Assembly: GCA_963922335.1 (NCBI GenBank)
Contig: CAWUIB010000001.1
Coordinates: 310,001 to 374,000 of the forward strand
DNA: 64,000 nucleotides
Source of the DNA: CALBPI01 sp963922335
GTDB lineage: Bacteria; Pseudomonadota; Gammaproteobacteria; Steroidobacterales; Woeseiaceae
Direction: 5' to 3'
Position 1 is the stretch's first letter; each line of letters begins with the position of its first letter. The position numbers and the translations under genes were made by a program. Under the pieces are notes generated by a model. That model was not told the DNA's origin and did no database searches. It saw only the letters and a program-made list of their open reading frames with translations. Of this stretch, positions 25,249 to 33,531 are shown piece after piece.

Positions 25249-26073
25249 CTAGCTGAGATCGGTGAGCGTCTCGATCGCTTTCTGTGATTTGTTGGCCAGG
25301 AGCGTTGCCAGGGCGGCGTAGATTCTCGGTGAGCCCGCGAGCACATGACCTCGATCGAGATAGTCCTCGCTGCCATCGATAGCGCTTACGATACCGCCTG
25401 CTTCCCGAATCAGCAGAGCACCGGCCGCGACGTCCCATGATTTGAGGCCGAACTCCCAGAACGCGTCCAGGCGTCCTGCAGCGACGTAGGCGAGGTCCAG
25501 TGCTGCTGCGCCGGCACGTCGGATACCGGCACTGTTTTGCAGTACGAGTGACAGGAGCGACAAGTAAGCATCCAGTCCCGCGGTTTGTGACTCGCGATAT
25601 GGGAAACCCGTTCCGATCAGAGATTCCTTAAGCTGCACCCGACCACTGACGCGAATTCGCTTACCGTCGAGCTGCGCGCCATCGCCTCTGGAGGCGGTGA
25701 AAAGTTCTTGCCGCATCGGGTCGTAAACGACCCCCTGGGATAGTCGGTTGTTGACTTTCACGCCGATCGAAACGGCGTAAGTTGGGAATCCGTGGATAAA
25801 GTTATTGGTGCCGTCCAATGGATCGATGATCCAGACCACGGAATCATCGGTTCCCGGCTGAAGACCCGATTCCTCGGCAAGAATGCCATGCTCAGGGTAG
25901 TGCTTGCGGATCTCCTCGATGATCCGCGCTTCAGCCGCGCGATCGGCATCGCTAACGAAATCGTTGCGGCCTTTGGCGCTGACGTTCAACTCCTCAAGGC
26001 GCCGGGAGCTACGGATTAGTGCGCTGCCACCTTTGCGGGCAGCGGAAACAGCGACATTCAAGAGCGGATGCAT
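25249..26073 (-). CDS. suhB: inositol-1-monophosphatase family protein SuhB
   Basis: A 274-residue Mg-dependent phosphatase. The metal ligands are in LAEESG and WIIDPLDGTNNFIHGFP, and the C-terminal metal site is in SWDVAAGALLIREAGG. In Escherichia coli SuhB also joins the ribosomal RNA antitermination complex. AGGA lies about 9 bases before the ATG. It is divergent from trmJ, the gammaproteobacterial arrangement. Confidence 0.96.
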   Translation of the reverse strand: MHPLLNVAVSAARKGGSALIRSSRRLEELNVSAKGRNDFVSDADRAAEARIIEEIRKHYPEHGILAEESGLQPGTDDSVVWIIDPLDGTNNFIHGFPTYAVSIGVKVNNRLSQGVVYDPMRQELFTASRGDGAQLDGKRIRVSGRVQLKESLIGTGFPYRESQTAGLDAYLSLLSLVLQNSAGIRRAGAAALDLAYVAAGRLDAFWEFGLKSWDVAAGALLIREAGGIVSAIDGSEDYLDRGHVLAGSPRIYAALATLLANKSQKAIETLTDLS

Positions 26074-26143
26074 GGTGGTGGGTTCCTGTCAGCGATGTTC
26101 AGTGCATCGCGATTGGGTCAAGCGGGCGGTAGAATAGCAGACC

Positions 26144-26167
26144 CGCAACGAATTGGAGTTCGTTGCG
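26144..26167 (+). other. dyad at the predicted 5' end of the trmJ transcript
   Basis: CGCAACGAA at 26144-26152 pairs with TTCGTTGCG at 26159-26167, a 9-bp stem with loop TTGGAG. A -10-like TAGAAT at 26130-26135 places the transcription start near the first base of the stem. It could be an operator or an RNA hairpin; it does not match the IscR consensus as I know it. Confidence 0.4.
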
Positions 26168-26189
26168 TGCGATCTGGACGGTATTCCTC

Positions 26190-26918
26190 ATGAGCGAAGC
26201 AATTCTGCCGGTGCGTATTGTGCTGGTTGGCACCACACATCCGGGCAACATCGGCGCGGTAGCCCGGGCAATGCGCAATATGGGTCTCGCCGATCTTGCG
26301 TTGGTGAACCCGAAGACGTTTCCCAGCGCGCAGGCCGTGGCTCGAGCATCGGGAGCAACCGACGTGTTGGATAATGCGGGGGTGTTTACCTCGCTTGACG
26401 ATGCGGTTGCCGACTGCGGATGGGTGATTGGAACCAGCGCACGACGTCGCAGTATTGCGTGGCCTACGTTGCTTGCGAGAGAAGCGGCTACAGCGGCGAT
26501 CGAGAAATCAGCGCAATCGACGGTCGCAATTGTATTCGGGCCCGAGAAGACCGGGCTATCGAACGAAGATATGGATCGGTGCGCCGCGCTCGTCGCCATT
26601 CCCACGACCGACTTCAGTTCTCTGAATCTGGCGATGGCAGTGCAGGTTGTTGCCTACGAGTTGTTTGTGCAGCGTGATCAATTTGCGATTCAGCAACCCA
26701 AAGACGCACCGCCGGCGACTGCCGAGGAGCTCGAGCATCTGTACAACCATATCGAACGAATCGCGCTGGAGAGCGGATTTCTCAATCCTGAGAACCCGCG
26801 GTATCTGATGCGCAGGATTCGGCGGCTGCTGTCTCGTGCTGAGCCCGATCAGAATGAGGTCAACATTCTTCGTGGCCTGTTCGCGCAATTGGAATCCGAA
26901 TATTGGAGGAAGGGCTGA
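26190..26918 (+). CDS. trmJ: tRNA (cytidine/uridine-2'-O-)-methyltransferase TrmJ
   Basis: A SPOUT-class enzyme that methylates the ribose of nucleotide 32 in tRNAs. The 242-residue product has VGTTHPGNIGAVARAMRNMG, VFGPEKTGLSNEDM and IPTTDFSSLNLAMAVQ, which form the knotted cofactor site. The ATG at 26190 (MSEAILPVRIVLVG) is chosen; an upstream in-frame start at 26163 has no supporting signal. The stop overlaps the cysteine desulfurase start (TGATG). In many gammaproteobacteria trmJ precedes the isc genes, as here. Confidence 0.95.
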   Translation: MSEAILPVRIVLVGTTHPGNIGAVARAMRNMGLADLALVNPKTFPSAQAVARASGATDVLDNAGVFTSLDDAVADCGWVIGTSARRRSIAWPTLLAREAATAAIEKSAQSTVAIVFGPEKTGLSNEDMDRCAALVAIPTTDFSSLNLAMAVQVVAYELFVQRDQFAIQQPKDAPPATAEELEHLYNHIERIALESGFLNPENPRYLMRRIRRLLSRAEPDQNEVNILRGLFAQLESEYWRKG

Positions 26919-28102
26919 TGTTTGGCTGGCCCGAGGTCGCTCCTGTGTATTGCGACTACGCTGCCACAACACCTGTCGATGGTGAGGTGGCTGCAGCCAT
27001 GCATGCCAGTCTGATCGCGCACGAAGCTTTCGCGAATCCTTCCTCTACGACACACCAGTTCGGCCGTGCCGCGAGTGAAGCGGTGGAAGTGGCTACCGAG
27101 ACGGTTGCCGGTGCGCTGGGGGTGCAAAGCGGAGAAATCATCTGGACCTCTGGTGCAACGGAGGCCGACAACCTCGCGATACTCGGTGCCGCACGATACG
27201 CAGGGAAGGGACGTGGCCACATAATTTCCAGCAAGATTGAACACAAGGCGGTGCTTGACCCGGTCAAGGAACTCGAGCGCGCCGGGTTCGAGGTAACCTG
27301 GCTTACGCCTGATCCCGAGGGACGCATTGGGGCCGATCAGTTGCGCGCCGCGTTACGCGACGATACGCGTCTTGTGTCGCTGATGTGGGTCAACAATGAG
27401 CTCGGCACGATCAACGATGTGGCAGGTTATGCAGAGGTCCTCAGCGGGCATGCGGCGATCTTCCATGTGGACGCTGCGCAGGCATTCGGCAAGATCCCGG
27501 TGCGAGGCCTACCCTCGCGAGTCGACATGGCTTCCTTTACCGGTCACAAATTCTACGGTCCAAAAGGTGTAGGTGTGCTCTATCTCGGCCCGCGTTCCGG
27601 GGTGAATATCTCTCCGCTTTTGTTCGGGGGTGGTCAGCAACGCGGGTTAAGGCCCGGAACGCTCGCGACGCACCAGATTATCGGGTTCGCAAAGGCAGCC
27701 GAACTTGCCGTGGACCGGCTGGAGCGAGACTACGAGCGGCTTGCTGGCCTCGGTGAGCGGCTCGTCGACGGGTTGTTGTCGACAGATGGTGTGACGATCA
27801 ATGGCCATCGAGACGAACGATTGCCGTGGCTGGTTAACGTCAGAGTGGACGGCGTGCATGGAGATGCGTTGATGCGCGGCATCTCACCGGTTGCGGTGTC
27901 GGCGGGATCGGCCTGTAACTCGCGGGATCGATCGCCGTCGTTCGTTCTGAAGGCGCTTGGACTGTCAGACCTGGAGGCCGCGGCGTCTCTGAGACTCTCG
28001 CTGGGCCGAGCCACCTCCGAGGAGGACGTTGACTCGATCATTCGCCATTTCAAAGACGTCGTGAAGCGCTGCCGTGCACTGGCCGGTACGCTTTCCCCTT
28101 GA
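26918..28102 (+). CDS. cysteine desulfurase (IscS-like)
   Basis: A PLP enzyme that takes sulfur from cysteine for Fe-S clusters and thio-modified tRNA. The 394-residue product has YCDYAATTPVD, SGATEADNLAI, HVDAAQAFGKIPV and SFTGHKFYGPKGVG with the PLP lysine. The catalytic Cys loop is SAGSACNSRDRSPSFVL. GGAGGA lies before the ATG at 26918. The loop differs from the SSGSACTSASLEPSYVL of Escherichia coli IscS, so it is an IscS relative rather than a close orthologue. No iscR precedes it. It is coupled to trmJ upstream and abuts an IscU-like gene downstream. Confidence 0.93.
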   Translation: MFGWPEVAPVYCDYAATTPVDGEVAAAMHASLIAHEAFANPSSTTHQFGRAASEAVEVATETVAGALGVQSGEIIWTSGATEADNLAILGAARYAGKGRGHIISSKIEHKAVLDPVKELERAGFEVTWLTPDPEGRIGADQLRAALRDDTRLVSLMWVNNELGTINDVAGYAEVLSGHAAIFHVDAAQAFGKIPVRGLPSRVDMASFTGHKFYGPKGVGVLYLGPRSGVNISPLLFGGGQQRGLRPGTLATHQIIGFAKAAELAVDRLERDYERLAGLGERLVDGLLSTDGVTINGHRDERLPWLVNVRVDGVHGDALMRGISPVAVSAGSACNSRDRSPSFVLKALGLSDLEAAASLRLSLGRATSEEDVDSIIRHFKDVVKRCRALAGTLSP

Positions 28103-28104
28103 AT

Positions 28105-28461
28105 ATGACCGAATACGACGCCATTTTCTTGGGGGAGCTGCGCTTTCTCGGTGTGTCTGAGTCCGCAATATCAGCGTCGGCCGGCAGCGTGAGGCAAGGT
28201 TGTGCGGTACAATTCGGGATGATGCACGAGCAGTCGCGGGTCGCACCTGGGTTTCACGCGTTTGCCAGCCCGGAGATTGTCGCTGCCTGCGAGTGGGTAT
28301 GCCGTCGCTGGGATGCCGAGGGCGGATGGACCGAAGTCGACTTGCCAACGTTACAGGCAGCAACCGGACTGGATCGCTCCTGGGCTGCGGATCTACTCGT
28401 GGTTGTAGATGCGTCGGATAACTTGGGAGCAGCGCTGGCCACAAAGGCCAAACCGCAATAA
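28105..28461 (+). CDS. small protein between iscS-like and iscA-like genes, possible degenerate IscU/NifU-N scaffold
   Basis: A 118-residue protein not securely recognised. Its position between a cysteine desulfurase and an A-type carrier is where iscU normally lies. By eye, GCAVQFGM could align with the first ligand region of IscU, and FASPEIVAACEWV with the helix after the second ligand (SAIASSSLVTEWV). The second IscU Cys region (GCGS) and the CHCSIL-type third ligand are not preserved, so it would not hold a cluster in the normal way. The ATG at 28105 is used; a TTG at 28099 overlapping the upstream stop (TTGA) is an alternative. Confidence 0.5.
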   Translation: MTEYDAIFLGELRFLGVSESAISASAGSVRQGCAVQFGMMHEQSRVAPGFHAFASPEIVAACEWVCRRWDAEGGWTEVDLPTLQAATGLDRSWAADLLVVVDASDNLGAALATKAKPQ

Positions 28462-28479
28462 TCAACTTGAGACGACACA

Positions 28480-28809
28480 ATGAGTATTTCTCTGACAGAC
28501 AGTGCCTTGACTCGAGTTCGTGACCACATCGCGCGGCGCGGTGATGGCATTGGGCTCCGTTTGGGAGTGCGCAAGACCGGATGCAACGGTTTCTCCTACG
28601 TGATCGACTACGCAGACTCGGTGACGGATGCCGATACGGTCTTCGAGCAATCCGACATCAAGGTCGTGGTCGACAATGACAGTTTGCCGTTGCTTGACGG
28701 AACGCAGGTTGATTTCGTCAAAGACGGACTGAACGAGATGTTCCGTTTTAGTAATCCGAATGCTGCGGGCGAGTGCGGCTGCGGCGAGAGCTTCAACGTC
28801 GACGAATAA
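28480..28809 (+). CDS. A-type iron-sulfur carrier protein (IscA/ErpA family)
   Basis: A 109-residue HesB-like protein. The three conserved cysteines are present: one in RKTGCNGFSYVIDY and two in AGECGCGESFNV near the C-terminus. Such proteins carry Fe-S clusters to apo-enzymes. It follows the IscU-like gene by 18 bases. The exact subtype (IscA versus ErpA) is not settled by eye; the neighbours favour IscA. Confidence 0.92.
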   Translation: MSISLTDSALTRVRDHIARRGDGIGLRLGVRKTGCNGFSYVIDYADSVTDADTVFEQSDIKVVVDNDSLPLLDGTQVDFVKDGLNEMFRFSNPNAAGECGCGESFNVDE

Positions 28810-28815
28810 TCAACG

Positions 28816-28839
28816 GGCGCTCCAAACAGCGCCTGTTTT
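28816..28839 (+). terminator. intrinsic terminator after the iscA-like gene
   Basis: GGCGCT (28816-28821), a 6-base loop and AGCGCC (28828-28833) are followed by TGTTTT. It lies a few bases after the stop codon of the A-type carrier gene, as expected for the end of the trmJ-isc operon. Confidence 0.75.
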
Positions 28840-28858
28840 CAGCAACGCAAAGAGTTTT

Positions 28859-28882
28859 GCCGGCGTGACGCCGGCTTTGTTT
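28859..28882 (+). terminator. second terminator-like hairpin just upstream of ndk
   Basis: GCCGGCG (28859-28865), loop TGA and CGCCGGC (28869-28875) are followed by TTTGTTT. It ends about 20 bases before the ndk ATG, leaving little room for a separate ndk promoter, so it may act as an attenuator or as a backup to the hairpin 26 bases upstream. Confidence 0.65.
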
Positions 28883-28901
28883 ATGTTTAAGGAAAGCAAG
28901 A

Positions 28902-29333
28902 ATGGCTATTGAAACCACACTGTCGATCATCAAGCCCGACGGCGTCGAAAAAAACCTGATTGGCGAGATCTATGGTCGCTTTGAGAAAGCCGGGCTGGAA
29001 ATCGTCGCGGCGAAAATGATGCACCTGTCGCAGGAGCAGGCTGAGGGCTTTTACGCCGTACACAAAGAAAGGCCGTTTTTCGCCGATCTGGTGAGCTATA
29101 TGACCTCAGGCCCTGTGATCGTGCAGGCGCTTCGCGGCGAGAATGCAGTCGCCCTGCATCGTGACTTGATGGGCGCCACGAACCCGGCCGAAGCGGCCCC
29201 CGGCACGATACGCGCGGATTTTGCCGCGAGCATCGAAGAGAACATCTGTCACGGATCCGACGCTACTGATACGGCCGCAAACGAAGTCGCATTTTTCTTC
29301 CCCGAAGGTGTCGTGGATCGCACCCGCGGCTGA
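28902..29333 (+). CDS. ndk: nucleoside diphosphate kinase
   Basis: Transfers phosphate between nucleoside triphosphates and diphosphates through a phospho-histidine. The 143-residue product has the conserved TLSIIKPDGVEKN at the start, RPFFADLVSYMTSGPV, and the active-site His in NICHGSD. AAGGA precedes the ATG. It is followed 6 bases later by rlmN. Confidence 0.97.
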   Translation: MAIETTLSIIKPDGVEKNLIGEIYGRFEKAGLEIVAAKMMHLSQEQAEGFYAVHKERPFFADLVSYMTSGPVIVQALRGENAVALHRDLMGATNPAEAAPGTIRADFAASIEENICHGSDATDTAANEVAFFFPEGVVDRTRG

Positions 29334-29339
29334 GCAAGC

Positions 29340-30431
29340 ATGGCAGCCACTGCGGACAATTTGCTTGGCATGCCACGCGCCGCCCTGGAAGCGTGGTTTG
29401 ATGAGCGCGGGCATAAGCGGTTTCATGCCCGCCAATTGATGCAGTGGCTGCATCAGCGCCAGATCCTCGATCCAGCGCAGATGACCGACCTCTCCAAGGG
29501 GCTGCGCGCGGAGCTTGGCAATGCCGCACGTTTCGAGCCACCGAAGGTCATCACGCGCCATGATTCAGCGGATGGCACTGTGAAATGGCTACTGGCTGCG
29601 TCAGGCGGCCAGGCGATTGAGACCGTGTTCATTCCCGAGGCTGATCGCGGCACGCTGTGCATTTCATCTCAGGTCGGTTGCGCCCTTGATTGCGCGTTTT
29701 GCGCGACCGCGCAGCAAGGCTTTAATAGCAACCTGACGAGCGCTGAAATCATCGGCCAGGTCTGGCATGCGATTCATGCATTGCCACGCCGGGATAATGG
29801 TCTGCCTGCAGTGACCAATGTGGTCCTTATGGGCATGGGTGAACCGCTCGCAAATTACCGCGAGGTCGTTCCCGCGATGCAGATCATGCTCGATGATTAC
29901 GCCCTTGGATTGTCGCGCCGGCGTGTCACGTTGAGCACCTCAGGTCTGGTGCCACAGATCGATAAACTCGCCGTGGAATGCAACGTGTCGCTGGCCGTCT
30001 CGTTGCATGCGCCAACCAACGATCTGCGTGATCGGTTGGTTCCGATCAATCGCCGATACCCGATTGAGGATTTGTTATCCGCGTGCTGGCGCTACGCAGA
30101 GGCACACACCAAAAGACACATCACTTTTGAGTACGTCATGCTCAAAGGTGTCAACGACGGCGCAGCGGAAGCCAACGCGTTGGTGCGATTGCTCCGCGGT
30201 CGCCCCGCCAAGGTAAACCTGATTCCGTTTAACCCGTTCCCAGGGACAGAGTTTGAGCGCAGCAGCAACTCAGCGATTGATCGGTTCCAGAACATCCTGC
30301 GCAAACACGACCTGACAACCACGGTTCGGCGTACGCGGGGCGATGACATCGATGCTGCTTGTGGGCAACTCGCTGGGAAAGTGAAGGATCGCGTTACGCA
30401 TCGCCTCAGCGCGCGAGTACCTGGCCGCTAG
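29340..30431 (+). CDS. rlmN: dual-specificity 23S rRNA/tRNA adenine-C2 methyltransferase RlmN
   Basis: A radical-SAM enzyme that methylates A2503 of 23S rRNA and A37 of tRNAs. The 363-residue product has the cluster motif CALDCAFCATAQQGF, VVLMGMGEPLANY, RRVTLSTSGLVP and the C-terminal Cys in DDIDAACGQL, which acts as the mechanistic cysteine. It starts 6 bases after ndk, the usual order. Confidence 0.96.
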   Translation: MAATADNLLGMPRAALEAWFDERGHKRFHARQLMQWLHQRQILDPAQMTDLSKGLRAELGNAARFEPPKVITRHDSADGTVKWLLAASGGQAIETVFIPEADRGTLCISSQVGCALDCAFCATAQQGFNSNLTSAEIIGQVWHAIHALPRRDNGLPAVTNVVLMGMGEPLANYREVVPAMQIMLDDYALGLSRRRVTLSTSGLVPQIDKLAVECNVSLAVSLHAPTNDLRDRLVPINRRYPIEDLLSACWRYAEAHTKRHITFEYVMLKGVNDGAAEANALVRLLRGRPAKVNLIPFNPFPGTEFERSSNSAIDRFQNILRKHDLTTTVRRTRGDDIDAACGQLAGKVKDRVTHRLSARVPGR

Positions 30432-30486
30432 AGTCTGCGCGCTGTTGCGCTTAATATCGAAGGGTCTCGGATAGAGGGGATGGGAA

Positions 30487-31239
30487 ATGCGCCGTCTTTT
30501 TGTTGTCGGTTGGCTTGGTCTTGGTTTATTGGCTGGTTGTGTCACCGAAGGTGAGGTTCGCAAGAGCAAAGCATCGCCAACCGATGCTGCAGCCTATAAT
30601 TTGCAGCTCGGCGTTGAATATTTGCGAGCAGGCAAGCTGAGTCAGGCACGCGATCGTCTCGAGAGCTCAGTCAAGCAGGACCCATCCGTGGCCCGAGCGC
30701 ACTTCACGCTCGCGATTCTGTATCAGCGTATCAATGAACCCGATCTTGCGGAACGCTCTTTCCGCAATGCTTTGCGCACAGACCCGGACGATGCCGCGGT
30801 ACAGAACACCTACGCCATCTATCTGTGCGGCAAGGGCAAATACGATCAGGCGACCAAGTATTTCACCGAAGCGGCAACGAATCCGTTGTACACGACGCCT
30901 GCCGTTGCGTGGACCAACGCGGGTGTGTGCATGCGCGATAAGGGCGACCTGAACGCTGCGGAGCGCTATTTCCGTGAGGCGCTGAAGGTCGATGGTCGCT
31001 TTGCCGATGCGCTACTCGAGTTAGCAGTACTGAAACTCGAGACCGGGAATCCCCTGAGCGCGCGAGCCTTTCTTGAGCGCCACATGGCGGTTCGTGAACC
31101 TTCGCCTCAGACGCTGCTGCTTGCGTGGGAGGTCGAGCGCACGCTCGGCGACGATGCAGCCGCTGATCGATTCGGTCGACAATTACGCGAGTCTTTCCCG
31201 GATTCGGTGGAAGCGGAGCAAGTGGCCCGCGGCGGTTAG
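30487..31239 (+). CDS. pilF: type IV pilus biogenesis/stability lipoprotein PilF (PilW)
   Basis: An outer-membrane lipoprotein that helps PilQ secretin assembly. The 250-residue product has a lipoprotein signal with lipobox LLAGC. TPR repeats follow, including AHFTLAILYQRINEPDLAERSF and AVAWTNAGVCMRDKGDLNAAERYF. The placement between rlmN and rodZ is conserved in gammaproteobacteria. No other pilus genes are in the window. Confidence 0.92.
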   Translation: MRRLFVVGWLGLGLLAGCVTEGEVRKSKASPTDAAAYNLQLGVEYLRAGKLSQARDRLESSVKQDPSVARAHFTLAILYQRINEPDLAERSFRNALRTDPDDAAVQNTYAIYLCGKGKYDQATKYFTEAATNPLYTTPAVAWTNAGVCMRDKGDLNAAERYFREALKVDGRFADALLELAVLKLETGNPLSARAFLERHMAVREPSPQTLLLAWEVERTLGDDAAADRFGRQLRESFPDSVEAEQVARGG

Positions 31240-31257
31240 GCCGATAACGTCGACCTG

Positions 31258-32136
31258 ATGGAAGAGCAGTCCCCACCCGAAGCGGAAGACGACGTGACAG
31301 TGGCGGCCGGGGTCGGCCACTGGCTCGCTGAGGCGCGCCGGGATCGAGACCTCACGACCGCCGGAGTTGCACAGGCGCTGCATCTTGATGTGCAGATTGT
31401 CGAGGCGTTGGAATCAGAGTCTTTTGACAAGCTTGGCGCTACCGTTTTCGCAAAAGGTCACTTACGTGCGGTGGCTGGCTATCTGGGCCTGGATCAGGAA
31501 GAAGCGGCGCGAAGATTTCACGCCTCGTCTGGCATCGGTGAGGACAAGTTGCCGGACCTCATCGTCAACTACCACAGCAAACCGCCCCGAGAACGCAAAT
31601 GGCTGGTCGGAGGTTTGGTTGCGTTATTGGTGTTGCTCACGTTGGCGCTTGCGTGGGTGATCTGGACGCTGGTGCAAAGCAACATGCAAGCCCGTGATAC
31701 CGAGGTGACCGCGCCGACTTCAGAGCCCGAGATTAGCGAGCCCGAACCTACGACAGGGGTGGCAGGCAGTGCGGCGGACGCCCAACTTGCTGCAGTGCGC
31801 GATCGACTCACAGATGCACCTGCGGAGTCCGCCGACCCTCCGCAAGGCACTCCCGTCACCAGCGAAATCGAGAACCCTGCGCCAGAGCCTGCCGAGACTG
31901 GCGCGGTCGAGTTGCGGTTCTCCGAATCCTGCTGGTACGAGGTGCGGGATGCTGGTGGCAATCGGGTGGCGTATGGAACGGCGGAAGCCGGGCTCGTGCG
32001 TCAAATCGAAGCCGAACGCCCACTGCGCATCGTCCTCGGTGTTGCCGATGCCGTATCGATTGTCGTCGACGGGCAAGCGTTCGAAATCACGGATTCGATG
32101 CGCAGAGGACGGACAGCGCGGGTAGATATCCCTTAG
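31258..32136 (+). CDS. rodZ: RodZ-like helix-turn-helix cytoskeletal protein
   Basis: A 292-residue membrane protein. A cytoplasmic HTH domain occupies about residues 20-85 (LTTAGVAQALHLDVQIVEALE, KGHLRAVAGYLGL). One span (WLVGGLVALLVLLTLALAW) and a Pro/Glu-rich periplasmic linker follow, then a C-terminal DUF4115 domain (VELRFSESCWYEVRDAGGN). RodZ links MreB to the envelope to keep rod shape. ispG, usually next, is absent and hisS follows directly. Confidence 0.92.
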   Translation: MEEQSPPEAEDDVTVAAGVGHWLAEARRDRDLTTAGVAQALHLDVQIVEALESESFDKLGATVFAKGHLRAVAGYLGLDQEEAARRFHASSGIGEDKLPDLIVNYHSKPPRERKWLVGGLVALLVLLTLALAWVIWTLVQSNMQARDTEVTAPTSEPEISEPEPTTGVAGSAADAQLAAVRDRLTDAPAESADPPQGTPVTSEIENPAPEPAETGAVELRFSESCWYEVRDAGGNRVAYGTAEAGLVRQIEAERPLRIVLGVADAVSIVVDGQAFEITDSMRRGRTARVDIP

Positions 32137-32145
32137 ACCCGGATT

Positions 32146-32171
32146 GGCGCGAGCGACTATACTCTCGCGCC
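32146..32171 (+). promoter_or_regulatory. inverted repeat framing a -10-like box upstream of hisS
   Basis: GGCGCGAG (32146-32153) and CTCGCGCC (32164-32171) are perfect complements and flank TATACT at 32158-32163, 32 bases before the hisS ATG. A protein binding this dyad would cover the -10 element. As RNA it would be an 8-bp hairpin without a U-tract. Confidence 0.45.
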
Positions 32172-32195
32172 CCGACCCATAACTACGGAGTCCAC

Positions 32196-33473
32196 ATGGC
32201 CACGAATGTCCGGCCAGTCCGAGGAATGAACGACCTGCTGCCGCCTGACGGCGACCGTTGGCTCGCCCTTGAGGCGCGAGTTTCCGGGTTGTTGGCGGAG
32301 TACGGCTTTCAGCACGTTCGCGTCCCGCTGCTCGAACAAACCGCCCTGTTTCGTCGTTCGATTGGCGAGGCAACCGACATTGTCGAGAAGGAGATGTACA
32401 CCTTTGATGACAGGAATGGCGAGAGCCTGACGCTGCGCCCCGAGGCGACGGCCGGGCTTGTGCGCTCTGCCATCACAAACGGGTTGACGCACAACCAGAA
32501 ACACAAGCTGTGGACGATGGGCCCGATGTTCCGCTACGAACGCCCGCAGAAAGGTCGCTATCGGCAGTTCCACCAAATTGATGTAGAGGCGTTCGGCTAC
32601 GAAGGGCCTGACATTGATGTTGAGATGATCGCGATGTCGGCTCGCTTGTGGAAGTCACTCGGCATACAGCGAGTCACACTGGAGCTGAATTCCTTGGGAA
32701 CGCCTGAGGCGCGTGCCGCCTATCGAGAAGTGCTCGTCAGCTATTTCACGGCGCATGAGGCTGCACTCGACGAAGACAGCAAACGTCGCCTTGGCACGAA
32801 CCCGATGCGCATTCTCGACAGCAAAAATCCAGCTATGGCCGAACTGATCGCCAATGCACCGCTGTTGACCGAACACCTGGATCCGGAGTCGCAGTCACAC
32901 TTTGAGGCTCTGCAACAGAGTCTCGACCGCCTGGGTATCGAATACACGCTGAATCCGCGACTCGTCCGGGGGCTCGATTACTATTCGAGGACGGTATTCG
33001 AGTGGGTCACCGATGCGCTCGGCGCGCAGGGTGCGGTTTGCTCGGGTGGTCGCTACGACGGGCTTTTCGAGCAGCTTGGCGGCAAGTCGGTACCCGCCAT
33101 TGGTTGGGCCATAGGCGTCGAGCGCCTGCTGGCACTGTGTGAGGAGGAGGGCGCGAACATCGGTGTTCCCGCACCCGATCTCTATCTAATCGCCGAGCCG
33201 AATCCAGAGTGCGAACAGCGGGTGCTCGAGCTGTCGGAATCCTTGCGCGATGCCCTCCCTGGGGGTCGGCTGCTACGGCATCTCGGTGGCGGCAGTATGA
33301 AAAGCCAGCTCAAGCGCGCGGACAAATCCGGCGCTGCTTGGGCACTGATTGTCGGCCAGAGGGAACTAGAGGGCGGAATGGTCAGTCTCAAACCGCTGAG
33401 AACCGAGGATACGCAGCGGATGGTTGCGCTGACTGAGCTGACTGCTGTGCTTCAGGACATAATCGCGCGTTGA
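32196..33473 (+). CDS. hisS: histidyl-tRNA synthetase
   Basis: A class II synthetase of 425 residues. It begins with NVRPVRGMNDLLPPD and contains RPEATAGLVRSAI, MFRYERPQKGRYRQFHQIDVE (motif 2) and the histidine-binding LVRGLDYYSRTVFEW; the C-terminal anticodon domain follows GWAIGVERLLAL (motif 3). GGAG lies before the ATG. It begins the hisS-yfgM-bamB-der run. Confidence 0.97.
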   Translation: MATNVRPVRGMNDLLPPDGDRWLALEARVSGLLAEYGFQHVRVPLLEQTALFRRSIGEATDIVEKEMYTFDDRNGESLTLRPEATAGLVRSAITNGLTHNQKHKLWTMGPMFRYERPQKGRYRQFHQIDVEAFGYEGPDIDVEMIAMSARLWKSLGIQRVTLELNSLGTPEARAAYREVLVSYFTAHEAALDEDSKRRLGTNPMRILDSKNPAMAELIANAPLLTEHLDPESQSHFEALQQSLDRLGIEYTLNPRLVRGLDYYSRTVFEWVTDALGAQGAVCSGGRYDGLFEQLGGKSVPAIGWAIGVERLLALCEEEGANIGVPAPDLYLIAEPNPECEQRVLELSESLRDALPGGRLLRHLGGGSMKSQLKRADKSGAAWALIVGQRELEGGMVSLKPLRTEDTQRMVALTELTAVLQDIIAR

Positions 33474-33476
33474 ACG

Positions 33477-33505
33477 TTTCGAAAGTGGCCTGCAAACGCT
33501 AGAAT
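33477..33505 (+). promoter_or_regulatory. candidate promoter for yfgM-bamB-der
   Basis: TTTCGA (33477-33482), a 17-base spacer and TAGAAT (33500-33505) lie 26 bases before the GTG of yfgM. The -10 is good, the -35 poor. Confidence 0.4.
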
Positions 33506-33531
33506 ACGCGGCTTTTGCGTCGAGAGAGAAA

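Noticed and set aside
28105..28461. Calling the gene iscU
   Set aside because: Only one of the three ligand cysteines may be conserved and overall resemblance is weak, so only a possible relationship is stated.
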